Below are positions 16,076 to 22,552 of a stretch of DNA of 29,614 bases, one piece after another. Within the stretch, counting starts at the first letter, position 1, and each line of letters opens with the position of its first letter. The DNA is from an uncultured Oscillibacter sp. Its GTDB lineage: Bacteria; Bacillota; Clostridia; Oscillospirales; Oscillospiraceae. Under the pieces are notes generated by a model. That model was not told the DNA's origin. It worked only from the letters and a program-made list of their open reading frames with translations, and made no database searches. Position numbers and translations under genes: made by a program. The stretch is from positions 1-29,614 of the forward strand of contig NZ_CAJULS010000002.1 in NCBI RefSeq assembly GCF_910587525.1, in the 5' to 3' direction.

Positions 16076-16588
16076 TTACATCGTGCGTTCCACGCCCCAC
16101 TCCTCGCGATCGCCGAAGGCGCACTCCGCGCCATCGATTTTCCACTCGTCCCCGAAAGGCCGCAGAATGAAACGGTAGCGGTAGCTGTAAGAGACGGGGT
16201 TCTCCGTGGACACCACGGCCTTTTTGGCGGACTTCATGGTGAAATAGACCGCGGGCTCCGGGGCATCGAAAAGATAGTCGTATTTGGCGGGCTTGCCAAA
16301 GCTCCCGGCGGCGCCCCATTTCAGCAGCTTCTCCGTACAGCGGGGGGTGACCAGCTCCAGATACCGGCGGCGGTACTCCTCCCACAGCGATTCCTCCGCC
16401 GGGGTCGACTGGTGGGGGGGAATCCCCGCCGCCGCCTGTTCCTCCCGGAGTTTCAGGGAGCGGGCGCAGATCTCCCGTTCCAGCTCGTTCCGCTGCCGCA
16501 GCAGCTCCACCAGCGGCGGCACCAGCGCCTCCGCCAGGGGCTGGAATTTTTCCGGGGTGTCCTGCATGACGATTCTGACGCCTTCCAT
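16076..16588 (-). CDS. Uncharacterised protein with NTF2-like C-terminal half
   Basis: A 170-aa cytoplasmic protein without signal or membrane segment. The first ~70 residues are helical and charged (ALVPPLVELLRQRNELEREI). The rest, with EYRRRYLELVTPRCTEKLL, AVYFTMKSAKKAVVSTENP, SYRYRFILRPFGDEWKIDG and a final CAFGDREEWG, reads like an NTF2-like fold of the sort seen in some immunity-type proteins; this assignment is tentative. ATG 16588 follows AAAGGAAG. It begins only 47 bases after the T-box terminator stem ends its T-tract, so it is the first gene read when the T-box allows elongation. The zinc ribbon gene and ileS follow. Confidence 0.65.
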   Translation of the reverse strand: MEGVRIVMQDTPEKFQPLAEALVPPLVELLRQRNELEREICARSLKLREEQAAAGIPPHQSTPAEESLWEEYRRRYLELVTPRCTEKLLKWGAAGSFGKPAKYDYLFDAPEPAVYFTMKSAKKAVVSTENPVSYSYRYRFILRPFGDEWKIDGAECAFGDREEWGVERTM

Positions 16589-16634
16589 TCTGTCAGCTTC
16601 CTTTCTGAATTGCGCCGGGACCGGGGAAGGCCTC

Positions 16635-16675
16635 GAAAAACAAAAACGCCTCCGTCTCCCGAAGAGACGGAGGCG
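16635..16675 (-). terminator. T-box-controlled intrinsic terminator
   Basis: A 12-bp perfect stem (16647-16658 with 16664-16675) followed on the minus strand by TTTTTGTTTTTC. Its 5' arm abuts the T-box sequence, so antiterminator and terminator can exclude each other in the usual T-box manner. Confidence 0.9.
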
Positions 16676-16916
16676 CATCCTCCGCGGTACCACTCTCGCT
16701 TGCCGCCCCCTTGCGGGGCGCGGCCCCTTACGGCCCGCCAATACGGGCCGGCGGAATAACGCCCGCCACACGTCCTCGCTTACTCGCGTCGTCTTTCAGC
16801 GGGAGGCTCCAAGGGGATATTCACCGCCGTCCCTCACCGCCTCGCACCAAACGGCGGCTCTCTTGGCAGGGTCCCGGAGCGGTTACTCGTCCTTATCTAC
16901 GCCAGATTATTCAATT
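16635..16916 (-). promoter_or_regulatory. T-box leader, isoleucine-type specifier
   Basis: A ~280-base leader on the minus strand with the T-box sequence AGAGTGGTACCGCGGAGG (16695-16678). Upstream are Stem I elements: AGGACGAGTAAC (S-turn side), AGAGAGCCG and GGTGCGAGGCGG (distal region), then GTGAATATCCCCTTGGAGCC holding the specifier loop. I read the specifier as AUC (16818-16816), matching tRNA-Ile(GAU) and the ileS gene in the operon. UAU is the other frame and cannot be excluded without a fold. Uncharged tRNA-Ile should stabilise the antiterminator and allow transcription of all three genes. Confidence 0.93.
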
Positions 16917-16922
16917 ATCCGT

Positions 16923-16950
16923 ATCATACCACGTTTTATTGGTTTGTCAA
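16923..16950 (-). promoter_or_regulatory. Promoter of the T-box-ileS operon
   Basis: On the minus strand, a perfect -35 TTGACA (16950-16945), 16-base spacer and -10 TATGAT (16928-16923). Initiation near 16916 places the T-box leader at the very 5' end of the transcript. Confidence 0.92.
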
Positions 16951-16991
16951 CCGCATTTTACGCAAAACTTTGGCTTCCGATTCCCGGTTTC

Positions 16992-17159
16992 TCACTGATA
17001 CCGGTACCGCTGCCGGGTGTACTGGTCAATGGCCGCCTGAAAATACTCCCAGCTGCGAAACTCCAGCATCTGAAACCCCGCCTCCTGGTGAAAGGACACC
17101 ACCCGCGCCTCTGCGTCCACCCAGATCCGCCAGACTTGCTCCCCATCTCTCGCCGTCAA
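16992..17159 (-). CDS. Small WRxWVD-family protein, copy A
   Basis: A 55-aa protein of unknown function that is clearly homologous to the product at 17691-17861. Shared features are WRxWVD, (V/I)VSFH(Q/E)E.G, the block LEFRS or MEFRS, and a C-terminus ending YRYQ. It is cytoplasmic, with no signal or membrane segment. The ATG at 17195 overlaps the predicted -10 box and has no ribosome site. TTG 17159 has GGAGGGGAAGG directly upstream and gives the same length as copy B, so it is preferred. It is divergent from the XRE regulator gene, with two palindromic operators between them. No terminator is visible before the T-box promoter downstream. Confidence 0.65.
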   Translation of the reverse strand: MTARDGEQVWRIWVDAEARVVSFHQEAGFQMLEFRSWEYFQAAIDQYTRQRYRYQ

Positions 17160-17193
17160 GGTCCTTCCCCTCCATTCGATGGATACTGTCCTC

Positions 17194-17222
17194 ATTTTAT
17201 GCGATTATCGTATAAAAATCAA
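17194..17222 (-). promoter_or_regulatory. Promoter of small protein copy A
   Basis: On the minus strand, -35 TTGATT (17222-17217), 17-base spacer and -10 TAAAAT (17199-17194). Predicted start near 17187. The first 17-bp palindrome occupies most of the spacer, so a bound regulator would block polymerase. Confidence 0.6.
17198..17214. promoter_or_regulatory. Palindromic operator, copy 1
   Basis: TATGCGATTATCGTATA, an imperfect palindrome that matches copy 2 at 14 of 17 positions. It lies between the -35 and -10 boxes of the minus-strand promoter and is probably a site for the adjacent XRE protein (inferred). Confidence 0.65.
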
Positions 17223-17239
17223 TATGCAATTTTCGCATA
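17223..17239. promoter_or_regulatory. Palindromic operator, copy 2
   Basis: TATGCAATTTTCGCATA, a near-perfect palindrome centred 25 bases from copy 1. It borders the minus-strand -35 box and lies 39 bases upstream of the XRE start, so it could serve autoregulation of the regulator. Confidence 0.65.
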
Positions 17240-17277
17240 TCTTAGAATGGCGGAGGATGAATGGAGGGGAATATGGG

Positions 17278-17493
17278 ATGTACCAGCGGATACGGGACAT
17301 GCGGGAGGACCGGGACCTGCCCCAGCGGGCCCTGGCGGAGCTGCTCCACATCTCCCAGGCCACCTACTCCCGGTATGAGAGCGGCGGGCTGGATGTGCCC
17401 AGCTCTGCGCTCATTGCTCTGGCGTTGTACTATGGCACCAGTGTGGACTACCTGCTGGGGCTTACGGATGATCCTGCACCCTATCGAAGGTGA
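17278..17493 (+). CDS. XRE-family transcriptional regulator
   Basis: A 71-aa one-domain DNA-binding protein of the Cro/C1 (HTH_3) family. It opens MYQRIRDMREDRDLPQRALA; the helix-turn-helix is ALAELLHISQATYSRYESG (about residues 18-36), and the final helices carry ALALYYGTSVDYLLGLTDD. There is no sensing domain. ATG 17278 has GGAGGGG about nine bases upstream; in-frame codons back to 17179 lie in the operator region. It sits between two divergently oriented paralogous small genes. The twin palindromes upstream are the likely binding sites, suggesting that it represses itself and copy A. Confidence 0.85.
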   Translation: MYQRIRDMREDRDLPQRALAELLHISQATYSRYESGGLDVPSSALIALALYYGTSVDYLLGLTDDPAPYRR

Positions 17494-17648
17494 GGCGTTG
17501 AGTCTCCCTCTGCGGGGGACGGGGGGGGGACCGCCACGGGCGGGGACGGCGCACGGGCTTTGCCCGTGCTGGGAATGCACCAGCCACCACCATGGCTGTA
17601 TCCCTCCCCGCCCGTCAGGGCAAGCAAAAATCGCCCTCGTGAAACACG
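17494..17648. other. Non-coding spacer with successive hairpins
   Basis: No gene seen. The spacer contains CCGCC/GGCGG (17531-17543), GCACGGGC/GCCCGTGC (17551-17569), AGCCA/TGGCT (about 17582-17597) and, at its right edge, CTCGTG/CACGAG (17636-17650). None is followed by a clear T-tract on the plus strand. It may be the 3' UTR of the regulator gene or a separate small RNA. Confidence 0.4.
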
Positions 17649-17686
17649 AGTAAAAAGAGAGGGGGGGCCGCCCGCGCGGCCCCCCC
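17649..17686 (-). terminator. Terminator of small protein copy B
   Basis: A 10-bp stem of G/C only (17661-17670 with 17677-17686), loop of six, followed on the minus strand by CTCTCTTTTTAC. It starts four bases after the copy B stop codon. A second hairpin (17636-17650) follows, then GGCGATTTTTGC, possibly as backup. Confidence 0.85.
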
Positions 17687-17690
17687 ATTT

Positions 17691-17861
17691 TCACTGGTAT
17701 CTGTATTGCTTCCCGGTATACTGCTCCACGCAGCTGAGAAACAGCTCCCGGCTGCGGAACTCCATGAGCTGGCAGCCCTCCTCCTCGTGAAAGGACACGA
17801 TGCGCCGGTGGTTGTCCACCCACACCCGCCACAGATTTTCAGCATTCCTTGTTTGCTCCAT
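17691..17861 (-). CDS. Small WRxWVD-family protein, copy B
   Basis: A 56-aa protein of unknown function, paralogous to copy A (16992-17159) over its full length. It opens MEQTRNAENLWRVWVDNHRR; RIVSFHEEEGCQLMEFRS and a C-terminus KQYRYQ follow. About half the aligned positions are identical by eye, and the conserved Trp, Asp, Phe-His and Tyr residues suggest a small beta-rich fold. ATG 17861 has GGAAGGGAG upstream; the longer frame to 17954 lacks a ribosome site. It has its own terminator. The AT-rich 5' region includes CGTCT-TATATAT-AGACG (about 17918-17934), but I could not fix a promoter. It does not carry the 17-bp palindromes seen before copy A. Confidence 0.7.
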   Translation of the reverse strand: MEQTRNAENLWRVWVDNHRRIVSFHEEEGCQLMEFRSRELFLSCVEQYTGKQYRYQ

Positions 17862-17970
17862 TTCAGAAGGCTCCCTTCCTAAATTTTTACACACTTTTCC
17901 ACGGTACACAGCCCGTCTATATATAAGACGAAAGAGCGGGCCGTTTTGTTTCACATTTTCGGAAAATTTT

Positions 17971-18651
17971 TCAGAAATTTTCTTCGGCCTCGCGTTCCGC
18001 GGCCTCCAGCGCGTCCGCCGCCGCCGACACGTCCTCCAAAAAGGCGTCCCAGGCCTCCGGGTCCTCCACGTAGTACAGCGGGCACAGCTTCCCCGTCACG
18101 TCGTAGTGGCGGATCACGTCCTCCTTCGGGTCCAGACGGAACGCATGACACAGCCACGCAGTCAGCTCCACGCACCGCTCATAGGAGGGGCGGCTGAACA
18201 CCCCGGTCTCGTCCGGGTGGCAGACCTCAATAGACACCGTGTCGCCGTTGCGGCTGTTGGAGGCGTAGGCGATCTCCGTCAGGGGAACGCACTGGATGAC
18301 CTCCCCCTCCAGCCCGATGATAAAATGGCTGCTGGCGTAGGTCGCCGTGCTCCCGGAGGACAGGGACTCAAAGTAATTCCGGTTGGCCTGCGCCGTGGTG
18401 CCGGGGTTGCCCACGTAGTGGATGACCACGCCCTTGATCTTTTTCAGCGCCTCTCCTGGGCGGGACCACTCATTTACCGTGAGATAGTCCTTTTCCACAT
18501 ACGCCGGCACCGGCGTCTCCTCTGCCGGGAGGGCTCCGCCTCCCAGCAGCTTGGAGATGCCCGCGGCAATCACCGCCAGAGTCAGCGCCGCCAGCACGGC
18601 GCAGAGAATCACGAAGCGGGGATTCAGCCGCCTCTTTCTGTAACGCTCCAT
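17971..18651 (-). CDS. Membrane-anchored N-acetylmuramoyl-L-alanine amidase
   Basis: A 226-aa peptidoglycan hydrolase of the Amidase_2/PGRP family, which cuts the bond between muramic acid and the stem peptide. One membrane segment (about residues 13-35) would place the catalytic domain outside the cell. Zinc-ligand motifs are visible: VVIHYVGNPG (first His), RHYDVTGKLCP (second His and Cys). SSHFIIGLEGEVIQCVP and SIEVCHPD are typical of the fold. The C-terminal 30 residues form an acidic Ala/Glu helix. Its ATG (18651) is only three bases after the ABC permease stop codon, so it is the last gene of the GntR-ABC operon. This suggests that wall hydrolysis is induced together with the exporter. 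Confidence 0.88.
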   Translation of the reverse strand: MERYRKRRLNPRFVILCAVLAALTLAVIAAGISKLLGGGALPAEETPVPAYVEKDYLTVNEWSRPGEALKKIKGVVIHYVGNPGTTAQANRNYFESLSSGSTATYASSHFIIGLEGEVIQCVPLTEIAYASNSRNGDTVSIEVCHPDETGVFSRPSYERCVELTAWLCHAFRLDPKEDVIRHYDVTGKLCPLYYVEDPEAWDAFLEDVSAAADALEAAEREAEENF

Positions 18652-18654
18652 GGC

Positions 18655-20634
18655 TCAGCCAACGGTCCCCATAACCACGACGGATTCCGAGACCGTCTCC
18701 GGCCAGACTGCCTCCGCCGGCGGAGTCCGAACCCGGGACGACTCCCCGCCGTATTCCTCCGGGTACATCTCCGCGTAGGTCACCAGGTCCGCGCTTGTCA
18801 CCAGGCCCAGCTCCATGAGGCAGGCGGTGACAGCGGTCATCTCCGGCCGCACACTGATGTCGATCCAGTCATGCCTGAATTTGTTCTGGTCCAGGCTTTG
18901 ACGGAAGCTGAGACTCAGGCTCATGGCGTAGGCGGTGCCCCGGGTCTCCTCACGGGTGTCCAGCCAGTTGACCTGGCCCCAGCGGCCCGCCACGGCGTCC
19001 CGGGCCAGCGCCTCCAGAATGGCGGCGGCCTCCCGGTCGCTGAGGTCGTAGCCCTCGTCCCGGCTGTTGAGATAAATGCTGCCGCCGGTGGGCTCATAGC
19101 CGTCGCCGTTGGCGTGAATGCGCTTGAGGCGCATCTCCTGGCTGTTCACCAGCCGGTCCAGCAGATAGTCGTAAGTGCCGGACTGGCTCAGACGCTCCCG
19201 GGTCAGGGGCACGTAGTAAACTCGCCGCACCTTCTGGCCGCTGGTGGTGATATAGGTCAGGCTGAATGTGGTGTGGGTCCAGGGGGCCTCCTCATCCGCA
19301 AGTGAGGGGAGATCGGCCCGCTCCAAGTTGAGAATGTAGTCCCGGTCCGCGGCAATGGCGGCGTGGACCGCCCGCACCTGTTCCAGCAGTTCGTCCTCCT
19401 CCCCGGGATAGAAGGTGTAGCTATTGTTGTCCACGTTGAGCTCTGCCCGCTGGATCTGGCTGATCTCCGGCACCCGGCCCGCCGCGCCGAAAACATCCAT
19501 TTTCAGCGCGCCGCAGACCACCGCAATCCCCGCCGCCACCAGGGCCAGGCCCTTCCAGCTGCCCCGGAACACCCGCAGAGTCTTGGCCAGCAGCATGGAG
19601 GCTCCGTAGTACCCGATGGCTCCGGCCAGGACCATACACACCGCCAGAGGCGCCATCTTGAAATAGTCGTCGTACCAGAACATGCTGTAGATCAGCTGGC
19701 CTCCCAGCAGGGCGGCCAGGGCCGCCACGCCGTACCGGAAGAAGGGCCGCATCCAGCCCACAGCCACCACGTCCCCGGCCCGCTCGCTCTGGCGGCGGCG
19801 GTAGAGGGCGAAGGCAAACGCCAGCAGCGCCGCCCCCGCCAGGGCGTACACGGCGATGATCCACAGGTTCTCCATGCGGACGGAAACCAGCTCATTTCTG
19901 ACATACTCGCCGGCGGAATTGGTGATCTGGCGATACTCTGCGTTCGTCATTACGTTCCCGTAGAGATAGACCGTGGGGGACAAAAATTCCAGAAGGCCGG
20001 TGTAGTCCGTGCTGAACCCGAAGATGAAGCCCCTGGCGAAGTTGGACAGCAGCAGGTCCAGGATCGCCTCCAGGAAGTGCAGCAGCAGGTACAGCGCCGG
20101 CATGGCGAAGGCGTTGCCGGTGATGAAGGCCGCAAGCGTCGCGCTGGAGAAGTAGAAAAAGCTCTCCCCCAGCACGCCCAGAATGGTCACCAGCAGTCCC
20201 ACCGGCTCGAAGAGGCCGAAGGCCGCCGAGGTGAGGACACACAGCGTCCCGGTGACGGCAAAGGGGATCAGCAGCATGGCCGCCCCCGCCAGAAAGCTGG
20301 TCACAAACAGCCCCTCCCGCCGGATGGGCAGGGTGTGCATCAGGCCGGCGGAGCGTGCGTTATAGAGGTAGTTCCACACCGCCATGGCGCACAGAAGGCC
20401 GTACAGCAGGCAGACCACAGGCACGGCGGCCTGTAAAACCTCGTAATACAGCTTGGTCATCTCCAGCGGCGCGCCCGCCGAAAACCCGGCGTACCCGCCG
20501 TACCGCAGCAGCTTGGACAGCATGGCCAGCGGGAACAGCGCCCCGATGAAGGACGCCCCGCCCCACAGGGGCCAGAACCTGGAGAGGTCCTTCAGAAACA
20601 GCGTTTTATTAAAGTACAATGTCTTTGACCGCAT
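18655..20634 (-). CDS. ABC-2 type transporter permease
   Basis: A 659-aa membrane protein, partner of the ATPase upstream. Several helices are visible in the N-terminal ~300 residues, including VVCLLYGLLCAMAVWNYLY and FFYFSSATLAAFITGNAFAM; further helices lie at about 295-380. A large extracytoplasmic part follows, rich in charged residues and ending without a membrane segment. The layout fits YtrC/YtrD-like ABC-2 permeases regulated by YtrA-type GntR proteins, known in Firmicutes for responses to cell-wall antibiotics. ATG 20634 is preceded by GGGAGG at eight bases; GTG 20643 is too close to that site. The gene overlaps the ATPase gene by 26 bases. The substrate is not evident. Confidence 0.82.
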   Translation of the reverse strand: MRSKTLYFNKTLFLKDLSRFWPLWGGASFIGALFPLAMLSKLLRYGGYAGFSAGAPLEMTKLYYEVLQAAVPVVCLLYGLLCAMAVWNYLYNARSAGLMHTLPIRREGLFVTSFLAGAAMLLIPFAVTGTLCVLTSAAFGLFEPVGLLVTILGVLGESFFYFSSATLAAFITGNAFAMPALYLLLHFLEAILDLLLSNFARGFIFGFSTDYTGLLEFLSPTVYLYGNVMTNAEYRQITNSAGEYVRNELVSVRMENLWIIAVYALAGAALLAFAFALYRRRQSERAGDVVAVGWMRPFFRYGVAALAALLGGQLIYSMFWYDDYFKMAPLAVCMVLAGAIGYYGASMLLAKTLRVFRGSWKGLALVAAGIAVVCGALKMDVFGAAGRVPEISQIQRAELNVDNNSYTFYPGEEDELLEQVRAVHAAIAADRDYILNLERADLPSLADEEAPWTHTTFSLTYITTSGQKVRRVYYVPLTRERLSQSGTYDYLLDRLVNSQEMRLKRIHANGDGYEPTGGSIYLNSRDEGYDLSDREAAAILEALARDAVAGRWGQVNWLDTREETRGTAYAMSLSLSFRQSLDQNKFRHDWIDISVRPEMTAVTACLMELGLVTSADLVTYAEMYPEEYGGESSRVRTPPAEAVWPETVSESVVVMGTVG

Positions 20635-21505
20635 AGTCCGCACCTCCCAGCTCGTAAATAAAGATCTCCTCCAGCGTCAGCGGCACCGCGTCCACCAGCA
20701 GCGGGTTATACGCCGCCAGCCGCTCCGCGGCCTCCTGGGCGTTCATCCGCATAATTAAGGTGTGAATGCGGCCGATCTTCGAGGCGTGAAGCGCCGGCAG
20801 CTCGGGCGGGACCTCCGTCACGCCGTCCTGAAACACCACCTGGAGCTTTACCATGTTGTCCTGCAATTGGGCCAGGCTCCGCTCCAGCAGCACTTTGCCC
20901 CGGTCCATAATGCCCACGTGGTCGCACACGTCCTCCAGCTCCCGCAGGTTGTGGGAGCTCACCAGCACCGTGGTGCCCCGCTGGCTCACGTCCCCCATCA
21001 CCAGCGACCACACCTGCCGCCGCATCACCGGGTCCAGGCCGTCCACCGGCTCGTCCAGGATCAGGTAGTCCGGCATGCAGCTGAGCACCAGCCAGAAGGC
21101 CGCCTGCTTCTGCATACCCTTGGAGAGGCGGCGGATGGCCCGCTTCTCGTCAATGCCGAAGACCTCCTTCAGCTTCTCGTACCGCTCCATGGAAAAGCTG
21201 GGGTAAAACCCCCGGTAAAAGCGGCACATGTCCCGGATGGTGGACTGGCTGAAATAATACCAGTCGTCGGGAATGACGCCCACCCGGGCTTTCAGCGCGT
21301 CGTTCTCCCACACGTCCTCGCCGCCGATCCGCACCGTGCCCGCGTCCTGGCGGTAGATGCCCGTCAGGTGGCGGATCAGAGTGGATTTGCCCGCGCCATT
21401 GGGGCCCACCAGGCCGTACACGCTGCCCGCCGGCACCGTGACAGCGGCCTCATCCAGGGCCGTAAAGCTGTCAAACCGCTTCGTCAGGCCATTTACTTCA
21501 ATCAT
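20609..21505 (-). CDS. ABC transporter ATPase (YtrB-like)
   Basis: A 298-aa cytoplasmic ATPase. Walker A GPNGAGKST lies at residues 34-42, the signature in the degenerate form LSKGMQKQAAF, Walker B YLILDEPVDGLDP, and the switch His in TTVLVSSHNLREL. The last ~80 residues are the accessory C-terminal extension common in exporters with ABC-2 permeases. The start codon overlaps the GntR stop (ATGA) and the end overlaps the permease gene, so the three are translationally coupled. By family it energises the permease at 18655-20634, probably for export or for cell-wall antibiotic response; the direction of transport is inferred. Confidence 0.9.
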   Translation of the reverse strand: MIEVNGLTKRFDSFTALDEAAVTVPAGSVYGLVGPNGAGKSTLIRHLTGIYRQDAGTVRIGGEDVWENDALKARVGVIPDDWYYFSQSTIRDMCRFYRGFYPSFSMERYEKLKEVFGIDEKRAIRRLSKGMQKQAAFWLVLSCMPDYLILDEPVDGLDPVMRRQVWSLVMGDVSQRGTTVLVSSHNLRELEDVCDHVGIMDRGKVLLERSLAQLQDNMVKLQVVFQDGVTEVPPELPALHASKIGRIHTLIMRMNAQEAAERLAAYNPLLVDAVPLTLEEIFIYELGGADYAVKDIVL

Positions 21506-21903
21506 CGTTGTCCTCCCCCTCTCTCTTGCTCTGCGGCGCCCGGCGTCTCCGGCTCCTCCCGGACCAGCGCCGCCAGCTCCTCTGCCGAAACGCCTAGGTA
21601 TTTCAGCTCTGCCAGCAGCTCCCGGGCCCTGGCCATCAGCTCCTTCCGGCGGGCCTCGTCCGCCCCGGCGCTGCCGGTGGCGAAGCTCCCCTTGCCGGGC
21701 ACAGAGTAGATGTACCCCTCCCCCTCCAGCTCGTTATATGCCCGCTGGATGGTGTTGGGGTTGATGGACAGCTGGGTTGCCATCGCCCGCACGGACGGCA
21801 GCTTTTCATCCGGCCCCATGGCGCCTGTGACGATCAGCTTCCGCAGCCCGTCCTTGATCTGTTCGTAGATCGGGCGGGAGTCCCGGTAATTCAGGCTGAT
21901 CAT
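21502..21903 (-). CDS. GntR-family regulator, YtrA type
   Basis: A 133-aa one-domain regulator. The N-terminal winged helix starts MISLNYRDSRPIYEQIKDGL, with the recognition part LPSVRAMATQLSINPNTIQR and the wing EGEGYIYSVPGKGSF. A short helical C-terminal tail (EARRKELMARARELLAELKY) serves for dimerisation in the YtrA subfamily. There is no ligand-binding domain. ATG 21903 has GGAAGG upstream; the longer frame to 21942 has no ribosome site and includes leader sequence. It is first in the GntR-ATPase-permease-amidase operon. A perfect 12-bp palindrome at the predicted transcription start is its probable operator, giving autorepression. Confidence 0.9.
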   Translation of the reverse strand: MISLNYRDSRPIYEQIKDGLRKLIVTGAMGPDEKLPSVRAMATQLSINPNTIQRAYNELEGEGYIYSVPGKGSFATGSAGADEARRKELMARARELLAELKYLGVSAEELAALVREEPETPGAAEQERGGGQR

Positions 21904-21953
21904 CCGCTCACCTTCCCTTCCGCGGCGGTCTGTCCGCCGCAAACTGTATTAAC

Positions 21954-21965
21954 TGTACTAGTACA
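21954..21965. promoter_or_regulatory. Palindromic operator of the GntR operon
   Basis: TGTACTAGTACA, a perfect 12-bp palindrome placed at the predicted start of transcription (~21962). The position fits repression of the operon by its own YtrA-type regulator. Confidence 0.7.
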
Positions 21966-21968
21966 CTT

Positions 21969-21997
21969 AGGATAACACGGTGCGCTTTCGTTGTCAA
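21969..21997 (-). promoter_or_regulatory. Promoter of the GntR-ABC-amidase operon
   Basis: On the minus strand, a perfect -35 TTGACA (21997-21992), 17-base spacer and -10 TATCCT (21974-21969). Confidence 0.9.
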
Positions 21998-22064
21998 GAG
22001 CCTCTTTCCGATAAAATTTTCCCGCCCGCCTCTGGAAAATCCGTGCAAAATCCGTATTTTCTTC

Positions 22065-22093
22065 TTTACAATGGGAAGGATGTGTGATATATT
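22065..22093 (+). promoter_or_regulatory. Promoter of rpsO
   Basis: -35 TTTACA (22065-22070), 17-base spacer and -10 TATATT (22088-22093). Initiation near 22100 gives a ~108-base structured leader. Confidence 0.85.
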
Positions 22094-22097
22094 TCGA

Positions 22098-22200
22098 TAG
22101 GCGCGGAAGGCCGCGCCTGCGATTTTGCCCCTGTACTTTGTCCCGCGGAGCTTCACCGGCCCGGGGCACAGTACCGCGGGTCATTTTATGAAAGGTGGAA
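22098..22200 (+). promoter_or_regulatory. Structured rpsO leader with possible pseudoknot
   Basis: A hairpin GGCGCGG-AAGG-CCGCGCC lies at 22100-22117. Then come two interleaved pairings: TGCCCC (22126-22131) with GGGGCA (22163-22168), and CCCGCGG (22142-22148) with CCGCGGG (22174-22180). The order 5'-P1-P2-P1'-P2' is that of an H-type pseudoknot. It ends 11 bases before the AAAGGTGG ribosome site. S15 is known to repress its own translation through leader RNAs, by a pseudoknot in E. coli; S15 binding here is inferred. Confidence 0.55.
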
Positions 22201-22207
22201 ATACACT

Positions 22208-22474
22208 ATGCTGCGCAAGGAACAGAAAACCGCTATCATCGACGCCAACCGCACCCACGAGACCGACACCGGCTCCCCGGAGGTCCAGATCGCCATCCTG
22301 ACGGAGCGCATCAACGTGCTCACCGAGCACATGCGCGCCAACCCCCAGGACAAGCACTCCAACCGGGGTCTTTTGAAAATGGTTGGTAAGCGCCGCAGCC
22401 TTCTGGACTATCTCCAGAAGAAGGACATCGAGCGCTACCGTGCCCTGATTGCCAAGCTCGGCATCCGTAAATAA
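22208..22474 (+). CDS. rpsO: 30S ribosomal protein S15
   Basis: An 88-aa primary 16S rRNA-binding protein of the small subunit, of standard family length. Recognised by THETDTGSPEVQIAILTERI, the HSNRGLLKMVGKRRSLLDYL segment that contacts the rRNA junction, and the C-terminus YRALIAKLGIRK. ATG 22208 has AAAGGTGG ten bases upstream. It has its own promoter, a structured leader that may bind S15, and an intrinsic terminator. pnp follows after 174 bases, the same order as in many other bacteria. Confidence 0.98.
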   Translation: MLRKEQKTAIIDANRTHETDTGSPEVQIAILTERINVLTEHMRANPQDKHSNRGLLKMVGKRRSLLDYLQKKDIERYRALIAKLGIRK

Positions 22475-22484
22475 GATGAAAACA

Positions 22485-22518
22485 GGGCGGCGCGGGAAAA
22501 CCCCGCCGCCCTTCTTTC
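22485..22518 (+). terminator. Terminator after rpsO
   Basis: GGGCGGCG (22485-22492) pairs with CGCCGCCC (22504-22511); one bulged C, three more G-C pairs and an AAAA loop complete the stem. TTCTTTCC follows; the T-tract is interrupted, so partial read-through into pnp is likely. Confidence 0.8.
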
Positions 22519-22552
22519 CATTTTCCCCCAGCCCGCGTGAGAGCCGCATACT

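Noticed and set aside
17160..17195. ATG 17195 as the start of small protein copy A
   Set aside because: The ATG overlaps the predicted -10 box, lies upstream of the predicted start of transcription and has no ribosome site. TTG 17159 fits better and matches the length of copy B.
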